From Locusta migratoria (taxonomy: Eukaryota > Arthropoda > Insecta > Orthoptera > Acrididae): 64,000 nt of DNA. The translations under genes and the position numbers were made by a program. This document shows positions 12,737-22,515 of the stretch, one piece after another. Position 1 is the stretch's first letter. Each line of letters starts with the position of its first letter. Under the pieces are notes generated by a model. That model did no database searches, had not been told where the DNA came from, and saw only the letters and a list, made by a program, of their open reading frames with translations. Location of the stretch: assembly GCA_026315105.1 (NCBI GenBank), contig CM048747.1, forward strand, positions 281,237,654 through 281,301,653. The letters are read 5' to 3'.

Positions 12737-13211
12737 ATATTTTGAAACATTCTAAAACGAAAGAAACGAAATCAAATGTGTTTTTTAACATAAACTTATG
12801 TTTTTTTAAATGGACACCCTATATTTTTTCTTCAGCAATCCGTAGCATGACAAATCACATAAACAATGGCGTTGATTGCATCGCAATATCCCAATTACAT
12901 TACATTGCGACGCGAAGTTGACGCTTGAAGTACGCGAAACGCGCGGCTAGAGCACGTCCTGAGCAGCCTGGGGTTCTCGCCTGAGTGTCAGGACGTGCGC
13001 TAGCCGCGCGTTTCGCGTATTTCAAGCGTCAACTTAGCGTCGCAATATCTCGGCATGTAATCGGGTTATTGCGATGCAATCAACGCCATTGTTTATGTGA
13101 TTTGTCATGCTATGGATTGCTGAAGAAAAAATATAGGGTGTCCATTTAAAACAACATAAGTTTATGTTAAAAAACACATTTTGCTATCGTTTTAGAATGT
13201 TTCAAAATATC
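12737..13211. repeat. Long near-palindrome (snap-back repeat)
   Basis: Left arm 12737-12962 and right arm 12988-13211 are imperfect inverse copies separated by a 25-nt loop. The inner arms pair exactly (GCACGTCCTGA with TCAGGACGTGC), and the outer arms pair as ATATTTTGAAACATTCTAAAACG. Arms carry several mismatches and small indels. No protein-coding capacity is seen. It could be a foldback transposon or a MITE pair inserted head-to-head. Confidence 0.8.
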
Positions 13212-13719
13212 TACATTCATGGGCCCCAGCCGTACATTGATACCGGTGAAGTCGTTTTCCTCAAATTGCTGTTAAACAGGCTGATATCGTGAAAAAGGCA
13301 GGTATCTTGAGCCAGAAATCAATGAAAATGTAGGTCGTAGCGGTTGCTAGCGATTTGGGATGACCTTTACGTAAATGATGTGGACCGTATGCATACCTGC
13401 CGGAGGGTATCTGTGCAGAGGCCAGTCTAACGTAAGCTGAATATTATATATGCCGATCACGGGCAATGATTCTTTCTTTAGTGTATACACACTCCAAGGC
13501 CCTTACTCTTACGGAATCTGTTCCGCCAGCGTCCAGCAACGCCTGCAAGCTGGCTACACGCAACCAGCAAACCACCGCAGATGAGCGGAATGGCAGACCT
13601 CACTACGACAGGCTGCCAGTCAACCTAGAAGTAAATATTACCGGGCCACCACGACAACGACGACTGTCCGTTAATTCTAGATCTTTGTTTTCCAGAGGTC
13701 GCCAGTGAAGAAGGAAGTT

Positions 13720-14290
13720 TCTAGCACGTCTAAGCCGGCTATATAAGCTCGACCAGGTACAACTCACACCAGTTCTTCAAATGTTCAAATGTTTGTTAAG
13801 CTTAAGGGACTTAACTACGGGGTCATCAGTCCCTAAACTTACAAACTACTTATGAACTACCTACAACTAAGGACGGCACAAATATTCATGCCCGAGGGGG
13901 GGGGATTCGAACCCCCGACCGTAGTGGCCGTGCAGACCATGACTGAAGCGCCTCAGTCCCCTCGGCCACTCCAGCCGGCACCAGTTCTTCCTGGCCTACG
14001 GATGGGTTAGAACTCGCCTCCTGAAAACCGAAGAAAGAAGACCCCTTCGCCGGGACGGAAAAATCCAGCTCACTACGACGGACGGGACTCGCCTCGTTCT
14101 CTTTAGGCCTTCCATTGAACTGTCCAGGACTCTAAGGACTTTCATAGGGCCGTACTTTCTAGTGTTAATGAAGTCTTCTGTCGGCTTAGAACAAAAGAGT
14201 GTAGTATTGTTGTTTTTGTGCGCAGAAGTAGCACGATTTGTAGTTATTTTTTGAGAAATAAATTTTTGTGTTGTACAAGCAATCACAACA
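13720..14290 (+). promoter_or_regulatory. Possible LTR-type promoter and poly(A) segment, split by a SINE
   Basis: A TATA box (CTATATAAGCTC) at about 13739-13750 is followed 25-30 bp later by an initiator-like CACCAGTTC. After removing the SINE at 13779-13978, an AATAAA (GAAATAAATTTTT) lies at about 14256. This order fits the U3-R-U5 of a retroelement LTR or a short host promoter and terminator. No second LTR copy is in view, so the call is weak. Confidence 0.3.
13779..13978 (-). repeat. SINE family A with 12-bp target-site duplication
   Basis: Complete inverse copy: tail AAATGTTCAAATGTTTG at the left, the body GGGGTCATCAGTCCCTAAAC, the B-box complement GGATTCGAACCCCCGAC, and the A-box region near the right end. 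It is flanked by the perfect 12-bp direct repeat CACCAGTTCTTC (13767-13778 and 13979-13990), which defines both ends. Confidence 0.93.
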
Positions 14291-15035
14291 TAATCAATTT
14301 GAAAAGAACCGGGTGTCTGAGTGAGCAGAATAAAGTTGAGAACTTGTATCTGTCAGGAGGCATGCTAGAGGAGTCCAGGCAGGTGTGGTGATCGCTGTCC
14401 CCAGTGGTGTAGGCAACTGACTGGAATGCAGGACACCCGGCATCGAATCCCGGCTGGGTACACGTTTTCAACTTTACCCATTCGCAATTAATGGCACACA
14501 TCGCGTGAATATGAATAACGTATGCTGAATAACTGACAAGACTCATGGACGCCTTGGACACCTCCGGTGACAGTGCTACATTAACACACGTTTCACCGCA
14601 TTGGATCACTGCCCCGTCAGCCTTAACTGTGTGTTGTCTCAGATCGATTTTAGTACAATGTTCATGCAAAACGTCCAATCCTAAAATCAAGTCATAGCCT
14701 TCATGTTGTATAATTTCTAAAATTTGAACTGAAGGTCGGCCGCGGTGGCCGAGGTGACTGAGGCGCTTCAGTCACGGTCAGCACGGCCACTACGGTCGGG
14801 GGTTCGAATCCCCCCTCGGGCATGGATATTTGTGCCGTCCTAGTTCGTAAATAGTTTGTAAGTTTAGGGACTGATGACCCCGTAGTTAAGTCCCATAGCT
14901 TAACAAACATTTGAACATTTTTTGAACTGAACCATACTAAGGCAAAAATATATCTACACCGATCCTAACGGTGTGTAATTCATATCCCGCACTCACAAGC
15001 ACTTTGTCCTACATTGAAATTATTTAATACCGGCT
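14283..15035 (-). pseudogene. Gypsy/retroviral-type aspartic protease remnant, split by a SINE
   Basis: Read right to left, 15000-14935 encodes YELHTVRIGVDIFLP. After a stop and the SINE at 14733-14920, the frame resumes with a segment ending EGYDLILGLDVLHEH at about 14725-14650. The hydrophobic-hydrophobic-G-(L)-D-x-L pattern (ILGLDVL) is the hallmark C-terminal motif of LTR-retrotransposon proteases. The catalytic D-S/T-G is not visible, so only the C-terminal half is supported. The remainder to 14283 is not recognisable and contains a tRNA-like B-box (GCATCGAATCCCGG) on the plus strand near 14440, perhaps another SINE head. Confidence 0.5.
14733..14920 (+). repeat. SINE family A with 10-bp target-site duplication
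   Basis: Full copy: head GGCCGCGGTGGCCGAGGTGA (A box TGGCCGAGGTG), B box GGGTTCGAATCCC, body GGGACTGATGACCCCGTAG, tail CAAACATTTGAACATTT. Flanking direct repeats TTTGAACTGA (14723-14732 and 14921-14930) fix the ends. It interrupts the protease remnant. Confidence 0.95.
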
Positions 15036-15418
15036 AACACATATGCCGAAAGGAGTAAGCAGGAGTAAAGGGGACTCCACACCAACAGATAGAAAATCTT
15101 GCTGAACCTAATAACGGCGTTTGAAACCCTTTTATAGCTCTAACTGGTCCTAACCTTCTTCGTGTAAGAGTGGTTCCGAGTGCAGTTCATGCGCTCAAGA
15201 ATGTATTTTTATTGTAAGATCGATTATTCGTGATAAAACAATAAGCACAACGACCAAGCAATATAAATTCTTTTAAGGAATATGAATAAATCACAGTTAA
15301 TTTATAAACAACACGTAATGCAACAAGTCGTGATTCATAATTGGCAATATTAAATAAACGCTATTACATACTTCATTGCAATAAAAATAATGAACAGAAT
15401 GAATTGTAAATCATAGAA
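15036..15418. other. No gene recognised
   Basis: AT-rich sequence between the protease remnant and the PLE terminus. Confidence 0.4.
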
Positions 15419-16195
15419 TGTAGGCTTTCACGGCCGGCGTCTTCATTAATTAAAACTTCCTGGCTAAGTTGCCGTGGTCCATCCATAAAACTTCTTACTC
15501 CCGACGTTTCGTTGCCTATTGCGGGCAACATCTTCAAGGGTGAGTCGACGACTGCCTACTAGGCGCTGGAGGTCCTGCTTATATAGAGGACATAGATGGA
15601 GCCACCACTTGTCACTTGCTGCCGACTATGAAGCTATCTTTGACCAACATCATCTCTCCCGATTATAGGAAATCGATTGTCATATCTTTGGTTTAAAGTT
15701 GACCGACATATCTAATTTCAAACCTTCTTTCCTGTTAAAATTATTGTGGTGTTTCCGTATTTCTATAGCTTCTCTGTACATGCGTGTGTAATAATGCGAC
15801 GCCCTGGCTAGCACGCTCGTTTCACTAAATTTTATTTCATGGTCACCACGTGCAAAAACATGCTCTGCCACAGCTGACTTGTCTGCGTGACCCAGACGAC
15901 AATTCCATTTATGTTCCAATATGCGAGTATTAACACTCCTTTTTGTTGTTCCTACTTACACCATGCCACAGCTACAGGGAATTTTATACACCCCAGGAGT
16001 TGCTAGAGGATGTCGTACATCGTTCACCGATCGTAAGCATTCGCTAATTTTCTTGGTAGGTCTAAACCCTTCGTAAACCCTGGCTTTGATATATCCCAGT
16101 GGTTAAAAATCCAAAACCAGCTATCTTGCGGCAATCACACATGGATGATATACTCGATGCCCCTGTACAATAATGGGGTAGTGTTCCATCGTGTT
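15419..16195 (-). mobile_element. Penelope-like element, 3' part
   Basis: Minus-strand PLE fragment. The GIY-YIG region lies at about 16130-15680, then a 3' non-coding part with a strong hairpin motif (15540-15490) ends in the terminus GCCGGCCGTGAAAGCCTAC at about 15420. That terminus resembles the CGCCGGGAAAG-type ends of two other PLE copies in the window (23790 and 57810). The 5' end is truncated, and the RT domain is not seen. Confidence 0.7.
15680..16130 (-). pseudogene. PLE GIY-YIG endonuclease domain, broken
   Basis: The reading frame passes through VYEGFRPTKKISECLRSV, then TPGVYKIPCSCGMV, a stop, VGTTKRSVNTRI, and on to the open segment EHKWNCRLGHADKSAVAEH ending at 15680. The GIY motif appears as GVY. 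At the YIG position the tyrosine codon reads TAA, followed by VG. The domain would nick DNA for Penelope integration. This copy is dead because of that stop and at least one frame change upstream. Confidence 0.7.
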
Positions 16196-16559
16196 GAAAA
16201 CAAATGACTTCACATCCTCCGTTATTTATCCAGAATATCACACTTGCAGATGATAAACCTGTACCAATTTCCGAAAGAACGGACACCACAGCAATCTATT
16301 TGTATGTACAATTTTATTTAATTGACAGAAAATATAATGATAAAGATTTGTTCCCTTCAATTGTATTACTTTTTAGAAACTTACATAAATTTCGTCTGTA
16401 AATTTCTCCAAGCATTAAGCGAAATTTTATAAGCTATCGAAAATATAAGGAAGAAGATTATTATGAGACTGGTTACACTGTGTATTCTATTTCATGACAG
16501 TTTGTGATTAATGAAGTCGCAATTTTCCAATTTAAAAGAATTCGGCTACCTTATTTACC
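16196..16559. other. No gene recognised
   Basis: AT-rich sequence with short ORFs only. Confidence 0.4.
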
Positions 16560-16950
16560 GTGCCACTCCCATGAACCACAGACATTGCCGAGGTGGGGTG
16601 GCTTGCGTGCCTCAACGATACAGATAGCCGTAACGTAAGAACGGAATGGTATCTGTGGAGAGGCCAGACAAACGTGTGGTTCCTGGAGAGGGGCAGCAGC
16701 CTTTTCAGTAATTACAGGGGCAACAGTCTGGATGATTGACTGAGCTGGCCTTGTAACATCAGCTAATGTGGCTTTGCCACACAGCTACTGCGAACGGCTG
16801 AAAGCAAGGCGAAACTACAGCTGTTACTTTTCCCGAGGACATGCAGCTCTACTGTATGAATGTATGATGATGGCATCCTCAGGAGTAAAATATTACGGAG
16901 GTAAAATAATCCCCCATTCGGATCTCCGGGCGGAGACTACTCAGAAGTGA
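16560..16950 (+). repeat. 5' end fragment of an RTE-type LINE
   Basis: Contains GGCTTGCGTGCCTCAACGAT, GAGAGGCCAGACAAACGTG, GGGGCAGCAGCCTTTTCAG and CCCATTCGGATCTCCGGGCG in this order. From memory I associate these with the untranslated 5' region of the locust RTE-like LINE, whose RT part is at the right edge of this window. It is cut off before the endonuclease ORF. The assignment depends on recall. Confidence 0.45.
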
Positions 16951-18511
16951 GTAGAAATGAGTTCGCCATGATTATGCAAGCGAGGCTAAATTATTGGAGG
17001 GACGATTCAATGAACTTTGATTTCAATTCATGCCTTAGGCCGAGCACAATAAAGTCCGTGAAATATTTTGTCTGATTTGTTTCCGCACGCGAAGTAAATT
17101 TGAGCTAGCCGTAAACTTATAAAATGCAATTACCTCCAATAATTACGGTCATGCATTTGCGTGACATACATGAATGTTAATGGGGTAGAATATACAGTAG
17201 GTAAAACTACTCTCACTTAGATATGAATATCTCACACTGCATCATTTCAATGGGGTAATACTACTGGGTTCCCGGAATAATTTGCTGTACAAACATTTAT
17301 TAGGAATTCTTGCTCGTGACCTACTTCCACGGTTTTAAATAAATTACATATTCATTCACTTAGATTTCTCACTCAGAAATTAGTTATGTTAATTTTTTAT
17401 TCTCTTTTTTTTTTCATTTTTACTGAAACTTCTTTATTAACCGGAAGAAATATTTCACCATTTCGATATGAAATAAAGTGTCCAAAGCAATCAAAAACAC
17501 GGAACCCTTGCAACTTCAACTTTGAATTATAGAAAACTGGTCAAATAATCTAGTTGCTGCCTACGTCAGCTTAAACATCTATATATGTGTACCTGATAAT
17601 GTTGTTATATTCATTGCTTCAACGCAAATGCTGTAACATCGACCTCGCGCGAGAATCGGTAGGACGATCAGAAGGGGGCTATGAATGAGAAGGGTGCTAC
17701 TTGCTTAGCACGCGACTTGTGGGAGTTTCGGGGCACATATAGCCAAGTAGTTGAAGCAACCCACTGTGCTTAACACTAAGTGCCGGAGAAAACAGCGGCA
17801 CGTTCTTGGAAGCTTCTGGAAGAGGTGGCTCTAACCGCCCCCGCGAGCACACACTCACACACACACACACACACACACACTGTCGCCCCCTAACAGCCAG
17901 CTGCTGGTAAGGCGACCCCTGGCCCCGGGTGGAGGTGCTTGTCTAAGGGTGGCTCGGCTTTCCTACAAGGAGGCCTTCCGGAGGCGCCCTCACAGTGCTG
18001 TTTCGGCTTTCGCCTCAACAGCGTGACCTACTATGTGCTAACGCGCCTCACTACTCTGGAAACGTTAATCACGTTTCTCAACGTATACATACAACATTTA
18101 CTTTATATTTTAAGAATGTTCATTTTGAATTTGAATTTCATAAATTTATTACGCCACCATGCAAAGGGGGCACAGGACACGGTAGTTTCCTACTCCTCAA
18201 TTGTGCCGACTTTATAGACATAGTCATTATAGTATTTTGAAATATTTTTGCAAATTCTGCTGGAAATTCTAAAGAATCGCAAATTTAGAATTACCGAAAT
18301 ATAAGGGCAGCAATGTACCATTAGCAAGGAGCACGTTACTTGGATTAGTTTAGTTCCACAGGAAGATACATACTACCGTGATTATTTGCATTGTTTTGCA
18401 GTCATTCCGCATGTAAGCGTTATGAGAATAATCTCGAAAGTCCATCTCTTGAAGCTACACAAAGGTACATTTTCCAGACGCGGCACACCACGAACATCGG
18501 TGGGGTTCAAA
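16951..18511. other. No gene recognised; (CA)n microsatellite
   Basis: A CA repeat occupies about 17851-17880. Around 17640-17960 the GC content rises (CCCGCGAGCAC, CCCCTGGCCCCGGGTGG), but I see no conserved protein or RNA. Confidence 0.45.
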
Positions 18512-18715
18512 AATCAAAATGTTCAAATGTTTGTTAAGCTTATGGGACTTAACTACGAGGTCATCAGTCCCTAAACTTACAAACTACTTATGAACTACCT
18601 TATACTAAGTACGGCATAAATATCCATGCCCGAGGGGGGATTCGAACCCCCGACTGTAGTGGCCGTGCAGACCGTAACTGGAGCGCCTCAGTCTCCTCGG
18701 CCACCGCGGCCGGGC
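18512..18715 (-). repeat. SINE family A with 14-bp target-site duplication
   Basis: Full inverse copy with B-box complement GGATTCGAACCCCCGAC. It is flanked by CGGTGGGGTTCAAA at 18498-18511 and 18716-18729, which fixes the boundaries. Confidence 0.93.
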
Positions 18716-18934
18716 CGGTGGGGTTCAAATGCTCCATATTTATTTTCATTTCCGTTAAGGCCATTCTATTCCCCTACTAAGCCTGGAAATTTCATCGTAC
18801 TGTCTGTTCACTTTCTAAAGATCCGTGGCATGAAAAATCGAAATATCGATGTGAGTCGAAACACTGTGTACGATCTATCAACGATACCTTCCGATCTCTA
18901 ACAACCAATATTTTGATAATGTTGTATTCATATT

Positions 18935-19019
18935 AATCAAAATATTCACGGGTGTACTGCCGGTCTATAGTGTTCAACGGGCACTATAGACCGGCAGTAC
19001 ACTCGTGGATATTTTGATT
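18935..19019. repeat. 38-bp-arm hairpin palindrome
   Basis: Arms 18935-18972 and 18982-19019 are inverse copies with about two mismatches. Their cores read TGTACTGCCGGTCTATAGTG and CACTATAGACCGGCAGTACA, with a 9-nt loop. No coding potential. Confidence 0.8.
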
Positions 19020-19189
19020 ATCAAATACGCCGGGAGAAACTAAAAAATTGTATTCATATTGTGTCGGTGTGTGGTGATTTGAAATTTGCTGTTTAATTCA
19101 TCACATCAAAAATAAGTTGATCTCAGTTCTTTTACAATATTAATATTGAAATGTATGTGAAATTCGTATTTGGCACTAGTAACAAGCCC

Positions 19190-19345
19190 TTACGATCAGC
19201 CGTGCTACTTAAGGCACCTTCTTCCAGTACGAGGAGGTATATCGGCACCGGTTCGAATCCGTTCGACGGATTAAAGACCTGGGCGGTGAGCCAGCCGAGC
19301 TGCATGTGGCTTACAGGAGGTTTCCCATAACCAAAAGATGAATAC
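19190..19345 (+). repeat. SINE family D
   Basis: tRNA-like B box GGTTCGAATCCG near 19250, then the block ATGAATACCGGGCTGGTGCC. That block also occurs, inverted, in the copy at 35.6-35.95 kb. The head is partly degraded. Confidence 0.55.
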
Positions 19346-19421
19346 CGGGCTGGTGCCAGAGTTACGGTTCACTTCAGTGATTAAAAAGTTTAGAGAAACT
19401 TTCGCACAATTTGTCATAATA

Positions 19422-20295
19422 CTAGCTGTAAAACCAGCGTTTCCCGGGTATTTATTTAGCCCACCTCCACTTTACTCCTCTCTCTGCATCCACCTCTTTC
19501 TTTTTCATCTCTCTATTCGTTTCTACCTTTCCCTCTCTCGGCAAAGTTTTTTTGCAAGGTACCGTCTATCATGTAGTATACAAAGCTTTATGTTCCCAGT
19601 GACCTTCCTCTTGGTTTAAAGGTCATGTGTGCAAAAATTCATCAAGATCGGAGCAAAACTATGCATTTTGTCAAAAGCCGTGTTAACTACCTTCCACCAG
19701 GCGCCAAACGAAATTTTATATAGAGAGTAACATTACTCTCGTTTTTAAGGTGAAGTCTACAAAATTTCATCAATACCAGAACAAAACTATCGATTTGCAG
19801 GCAATGAAAACACAGGGGCACATTAAAAAAACGCACTTTGTTGTTCTCAAATTTTCCACTTTTATTTCATACAACCCTTGTTCTGAGAATAACGAAAAGA
19901 ACAAAAAACTATCTTTGAAATCGGTCGATTCGTTTTCAAGTGGTGCGACAAAGGTATTTAGGGATCCATTTTTATGTTACAAGCTATCCTCTCCCATGAA
20001 ACCCGCATCGAACACTAGGTAGACGGTGACCTTTCTCTTATTTTAAAGGTCAAGCGTGCAAAGTTTCGTGAAGAACTGTAGATTTCGTCAATCTGTAGGA
20101 ATGTCTTCTTCGCCATGCACCTTAATTCTATCCTATTGCAAAATCCTTTCTTAGCTGACGTCTTCTACCTATGAACTACATACGGCAAAATTTCAGCTTC
20201 ATAGGTGCAGTAGTTTTTCAGATTTCGTGTTTAGTCAGTGAGTGACTGTGTGCGTGAGTGACTTTTCGCTTTAATATACCTATATAATATAGAGA
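19422..20295 (-). mobile_element. Non-autonomous Helitron-like element
   Basis: Read on the minus strand it starts TCTCTATATTATATAGG at 20295 and ends with a short GC-rich hairpin followed by a CTAG end at 19422. The bases outside are A before the TC and T after CTAG, the A|T host dinucleotide expected for Helitrons. The 3' hairpin (CCCGGG...GCTGG) is partly mutated. No Rep/helicase ORF is present. Confidence 0.55.
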
Positions 20296-20679
20296 TATCT
20301 CCTGAATTATGTGTCCTCCAAAAAACATTATTTACCAGGTCATTGAGTGCACTATTAGGAAAGTGCCTTAGAAATGTGTTGTAAATGGACATGGTAGTAA
20401 AGACGCAGTAAATTACAACCTCACGCTTATTAGGTATGTGTGTATACTGTCTGTAACATTTCTCGCGACTACAATTAATAGTGTACGAGTAATAAATTGT
20501 AACGTCATGCCAAATGCTGTAATTTTACTGCACGAACGCGGAAAAAGTGGTAAGTGACAAACATTTTTCCTTTCATCTTTTGCTACGGTTGTCAGCGAGA
20601 GAAAGTTTCTTAAAGGTTTCAAATTATGTTTAAAGTTTGTTGCAAGTCGATAAGTGCTCTACTTATCAAATAGTGGACT

Positions 20680-20893
20680 GATAAGTCACACTATCACGTG
20701 CTGCAAGACGGGGAAGGTTTCATTGTTAATGACGTCATATCTGCTGAATTATCGGCCCTATCACAAAATCCTTTCTTAGCTGACGTCTTGTACCTATAAA
20801 CTACATTCCTGCCAAATTTCACCTTCGTAGGTGAAGTAATTTTCAGATTTCGTGTTCAGTGAGTGAGTGAGTGAATGAATCAGTGTCATTTCG

Positions 20894-20972
<79 letters not shown>
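20680..20972 (-). mobile_element. Second Helitron-like fragment with expanded (TA)n(GA)n
   Basis: Shares the block ATCACAAAATCCTTTCTTAG and the following TGACGTCTTGTACCTA with the preceding Helitron-like copy at about 20150, and ends at the same AT-rich 5' terminus. Here that terminus has grown into a TA run (about 20895-20942) followed by a GA run (20943-20972). The 3' half is missing. Confidence 0.5.
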
Positions 20973-20973
<1 letters not shown>

Positions 20974-21166
20974 TTCAAATGTTTGTAAAGTCTATGGGAC
21001 TTAACTACGGGGCTATCAGTCGCTAAACTTACAAACTACTTATGAACTACTTACGAACTAGGACGGCACAAATATCCATGCCCGAGGGGGGATTCGAACC
21101 CCCGACCGTAATGGCCGTGCTGACCGTGACTGGAGCGCCTCAGTCACCTCGGCCACCGCGGCCGGC
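20973..21166 (-). repeat. SINE family A inserted in (GA)n
   Basis: Inverse copy from GTTCAAATGTTTG to CACCGCGGCCGGC. GAGAGAT occurs on both sides (20966-20972 and 21167-21173). Because the left side lies inside a GA microsatellite, the duplication length is uncertain. Confidence 0.88.
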
Positions 21167-21177
21167 GAGAGATAATA

Positions 21178-21337
21178 GTATACGCCGTTCGCCATCGGGG
21201 GTTCGAGTCTGCCCTCCCCCCCTTTCGGGTATGGGTGCTTGTTGTCTTTAGGTTAGTTTACCTTAGTTTAAGTAGTTTATAAGCTACGGACTTACAACCC
21301 AGGAGATGAGTCCTATAGATTTACAAACATTTGAGCA
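21178..21337 (+). repeat. SINE family A, diverged, head truncated
   Basis: Starts near the B box (GGGGGTTCGAGTCTGCC), then GTGCTTGTTGTCTTTAGG, AAGTAGTTTATAAGC and CAAACATTTGAGCA. The strand is opposite to the SINE immediately to its left, giving a head-to-head pair. Confidence 0.6.
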
Positions 21338-21394
21338 TCAGAGTGGGAATAAGGAAAGCATTTCTGAAAATATTAAATTGGTAGTACGTCTCTA

Positions 21395-21700
21395 CTGAAG
21401 GTATTTGTCTGCAATGTAACCCTGGATAGTTGTGAAATGTAGACAATAAACCTTTCAGACAAGAAGAGGATAGGGGATTTAGAAATGTGGGGCTACAGAC
21501 GAATGCTGCAGATGAGATGGGTAGATCGCGTAATTAATTGGGCAATGAGTGCATTTGTGTATAAAAAAATTATCTGTCTTTTTTTTAACTAAAAAGAAGA
21601 AATCGATTGCTAGGACACAATTTGAGACATCAAGGAATCTACGATTTGGTATTGGCGGGAAGTGTAAGAGTTATAAATAACAGAAGGAAGAAAGAAAGTA
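21395..21700 (+). mobile_element. RTE-type LINE, 3' coding fragment
   Basis: Matches the C-terminal coding strand of the RTE LINE at the right window edge: AGACAAGAAGAGGAT, TGGGGCTACAGACGAATGCTG, then GAGACATCAAGGAATC. The same blocks occur at 36.14-36.31 kb. It is broken by small indels and a T-rich run at about 21570-21590. Confidence 0.6.
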
Positions 21701-21702
21701 GC

Positions 21703-21735
21703 GTAGGGTTTAACGTTCCGTCGACATTGTGGGTC
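21703..21735 (-). repeat. SINE family B, 3' end scrap
   Basis: AGGGTTTAACGTTCCGTCG is the inverse of the family B tail. Only the tail is recognisable. Confidence 0.45.
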
Positions 21736-22102
21736 GGGTGGATGTTGATTGCTGTTCTTATTCCAAGAATAAACGGCTCGCAAAGTCTGACGACACGAAG
21801 AGCAACATCAGAGATGTCGACGGTCAACAATACAAACTCGTATTTCCTACCGGGAGGAGTGGGAGCGAGCGATAATCGGATGGCGATAGGAAGGAGGGAA
21901 AATTCCTGCTTTGCATCTACTTATAAATTTGTAAATACACGACATTTCTAGATGCACGCAGAGTCAGACAGAAATGGAACCACTCACATTCCTTTAATTA
22001 ATAAAAAGAAACGTGAAAGGTAAAAATATAAGGATGCGCGGTACTAGCAGAGTTGCTTTTAAGTTCCTTACTTAAAAACATATATCCTCTGTATAGTAAC
22101 TG

Positions 22103-22217
22103 GCTGCGCAGAATGGCCGCGTGGTCTAAGGCTTCATGCTATGGACTGGGCGGCCGTTCCCGCCGAACGAGTCCTACCTCGGGCATGGATATGTTTGTTG
22201 ACAATAGTATAAGATAG
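22103..22217 (+). repeat. SINE family A variant head
   Basis: GGCCGCGTGGTCTAAGGC is an A-box-like head, followed by CCTCGGGCATGGATATGTTTG, the family A junction. The B-box region is mutated and the tail is lost. It abuts an inverse SINE to its right. Confidence 0.5.
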
Positions 22218-22382
22218 TTCAAAAATGTATAGCTTATGGGACTTAACTACGGGATCATCAGTCCCTAAACTTACAAACTACCTTATACTAAAGACGGCAC
22301 AAACATCCATGCCCGAGGGGGAATTCGAACCTCCGACGGTGGACGGCGCTCCAGTACGAGCGGCTAATCCGCCGCGGCCTTT
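22218..22382 (-). repeat. SINE family A variant with a different tRNA-like head
   Basis: The tail and body match family A (GCTTATGGGACTTAACTACG, GGATCATCAGTCCC), with B-box complement GAATTCGAACCTCCGAC. The head differs from the main type: in sense it reads GGCCGCGGCGGATTAGCCGC. The same head type recurs at 30.9 kb. Confidence 0.75.
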
Positions 22383-22436
22383 TAGAACGCCCCAGTACCA
22401 TAAGCTGGTTCATTTGCACTTTCTACATCGGTTTTA

Positions 22437-22515
22437 TTTTTATTTATCTACATCTAGATGGATGCTCTGCAAGTGACATTGAAGTGCATGGCACAGAGTT
22501 CATCGAACTACTTTT
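22437..22515 (-). repeat. CR1/Jockey-type LINE 3' terminus, truncated
   Basis: Inverse of a LINE 3' end: TTTATTTATCTACATCTAGA (a GTAGAT-type tail) followed by TGCTCTGCAAGTGACATTGA. It is cut off at the start of the PLE at 22516. Confidence 0.45.

Noticed and set aside
13385..13440. A further RTE 5'-end fragment (GGGTATCTGTGCAGAGGCCAG)
   Set aside because: Only about 30 bp resemble the block at 16.65 kb; too short to claim.
13868..13960. tRNA genes suggested by GGTTCGAATCC-type B boxes at many sites
   Set aside because: Each sits inside a SINE with body, tail and often target duplications. The cloverleafs are incomplete, so they are tRNA-derived heads rather than tRNA genes.
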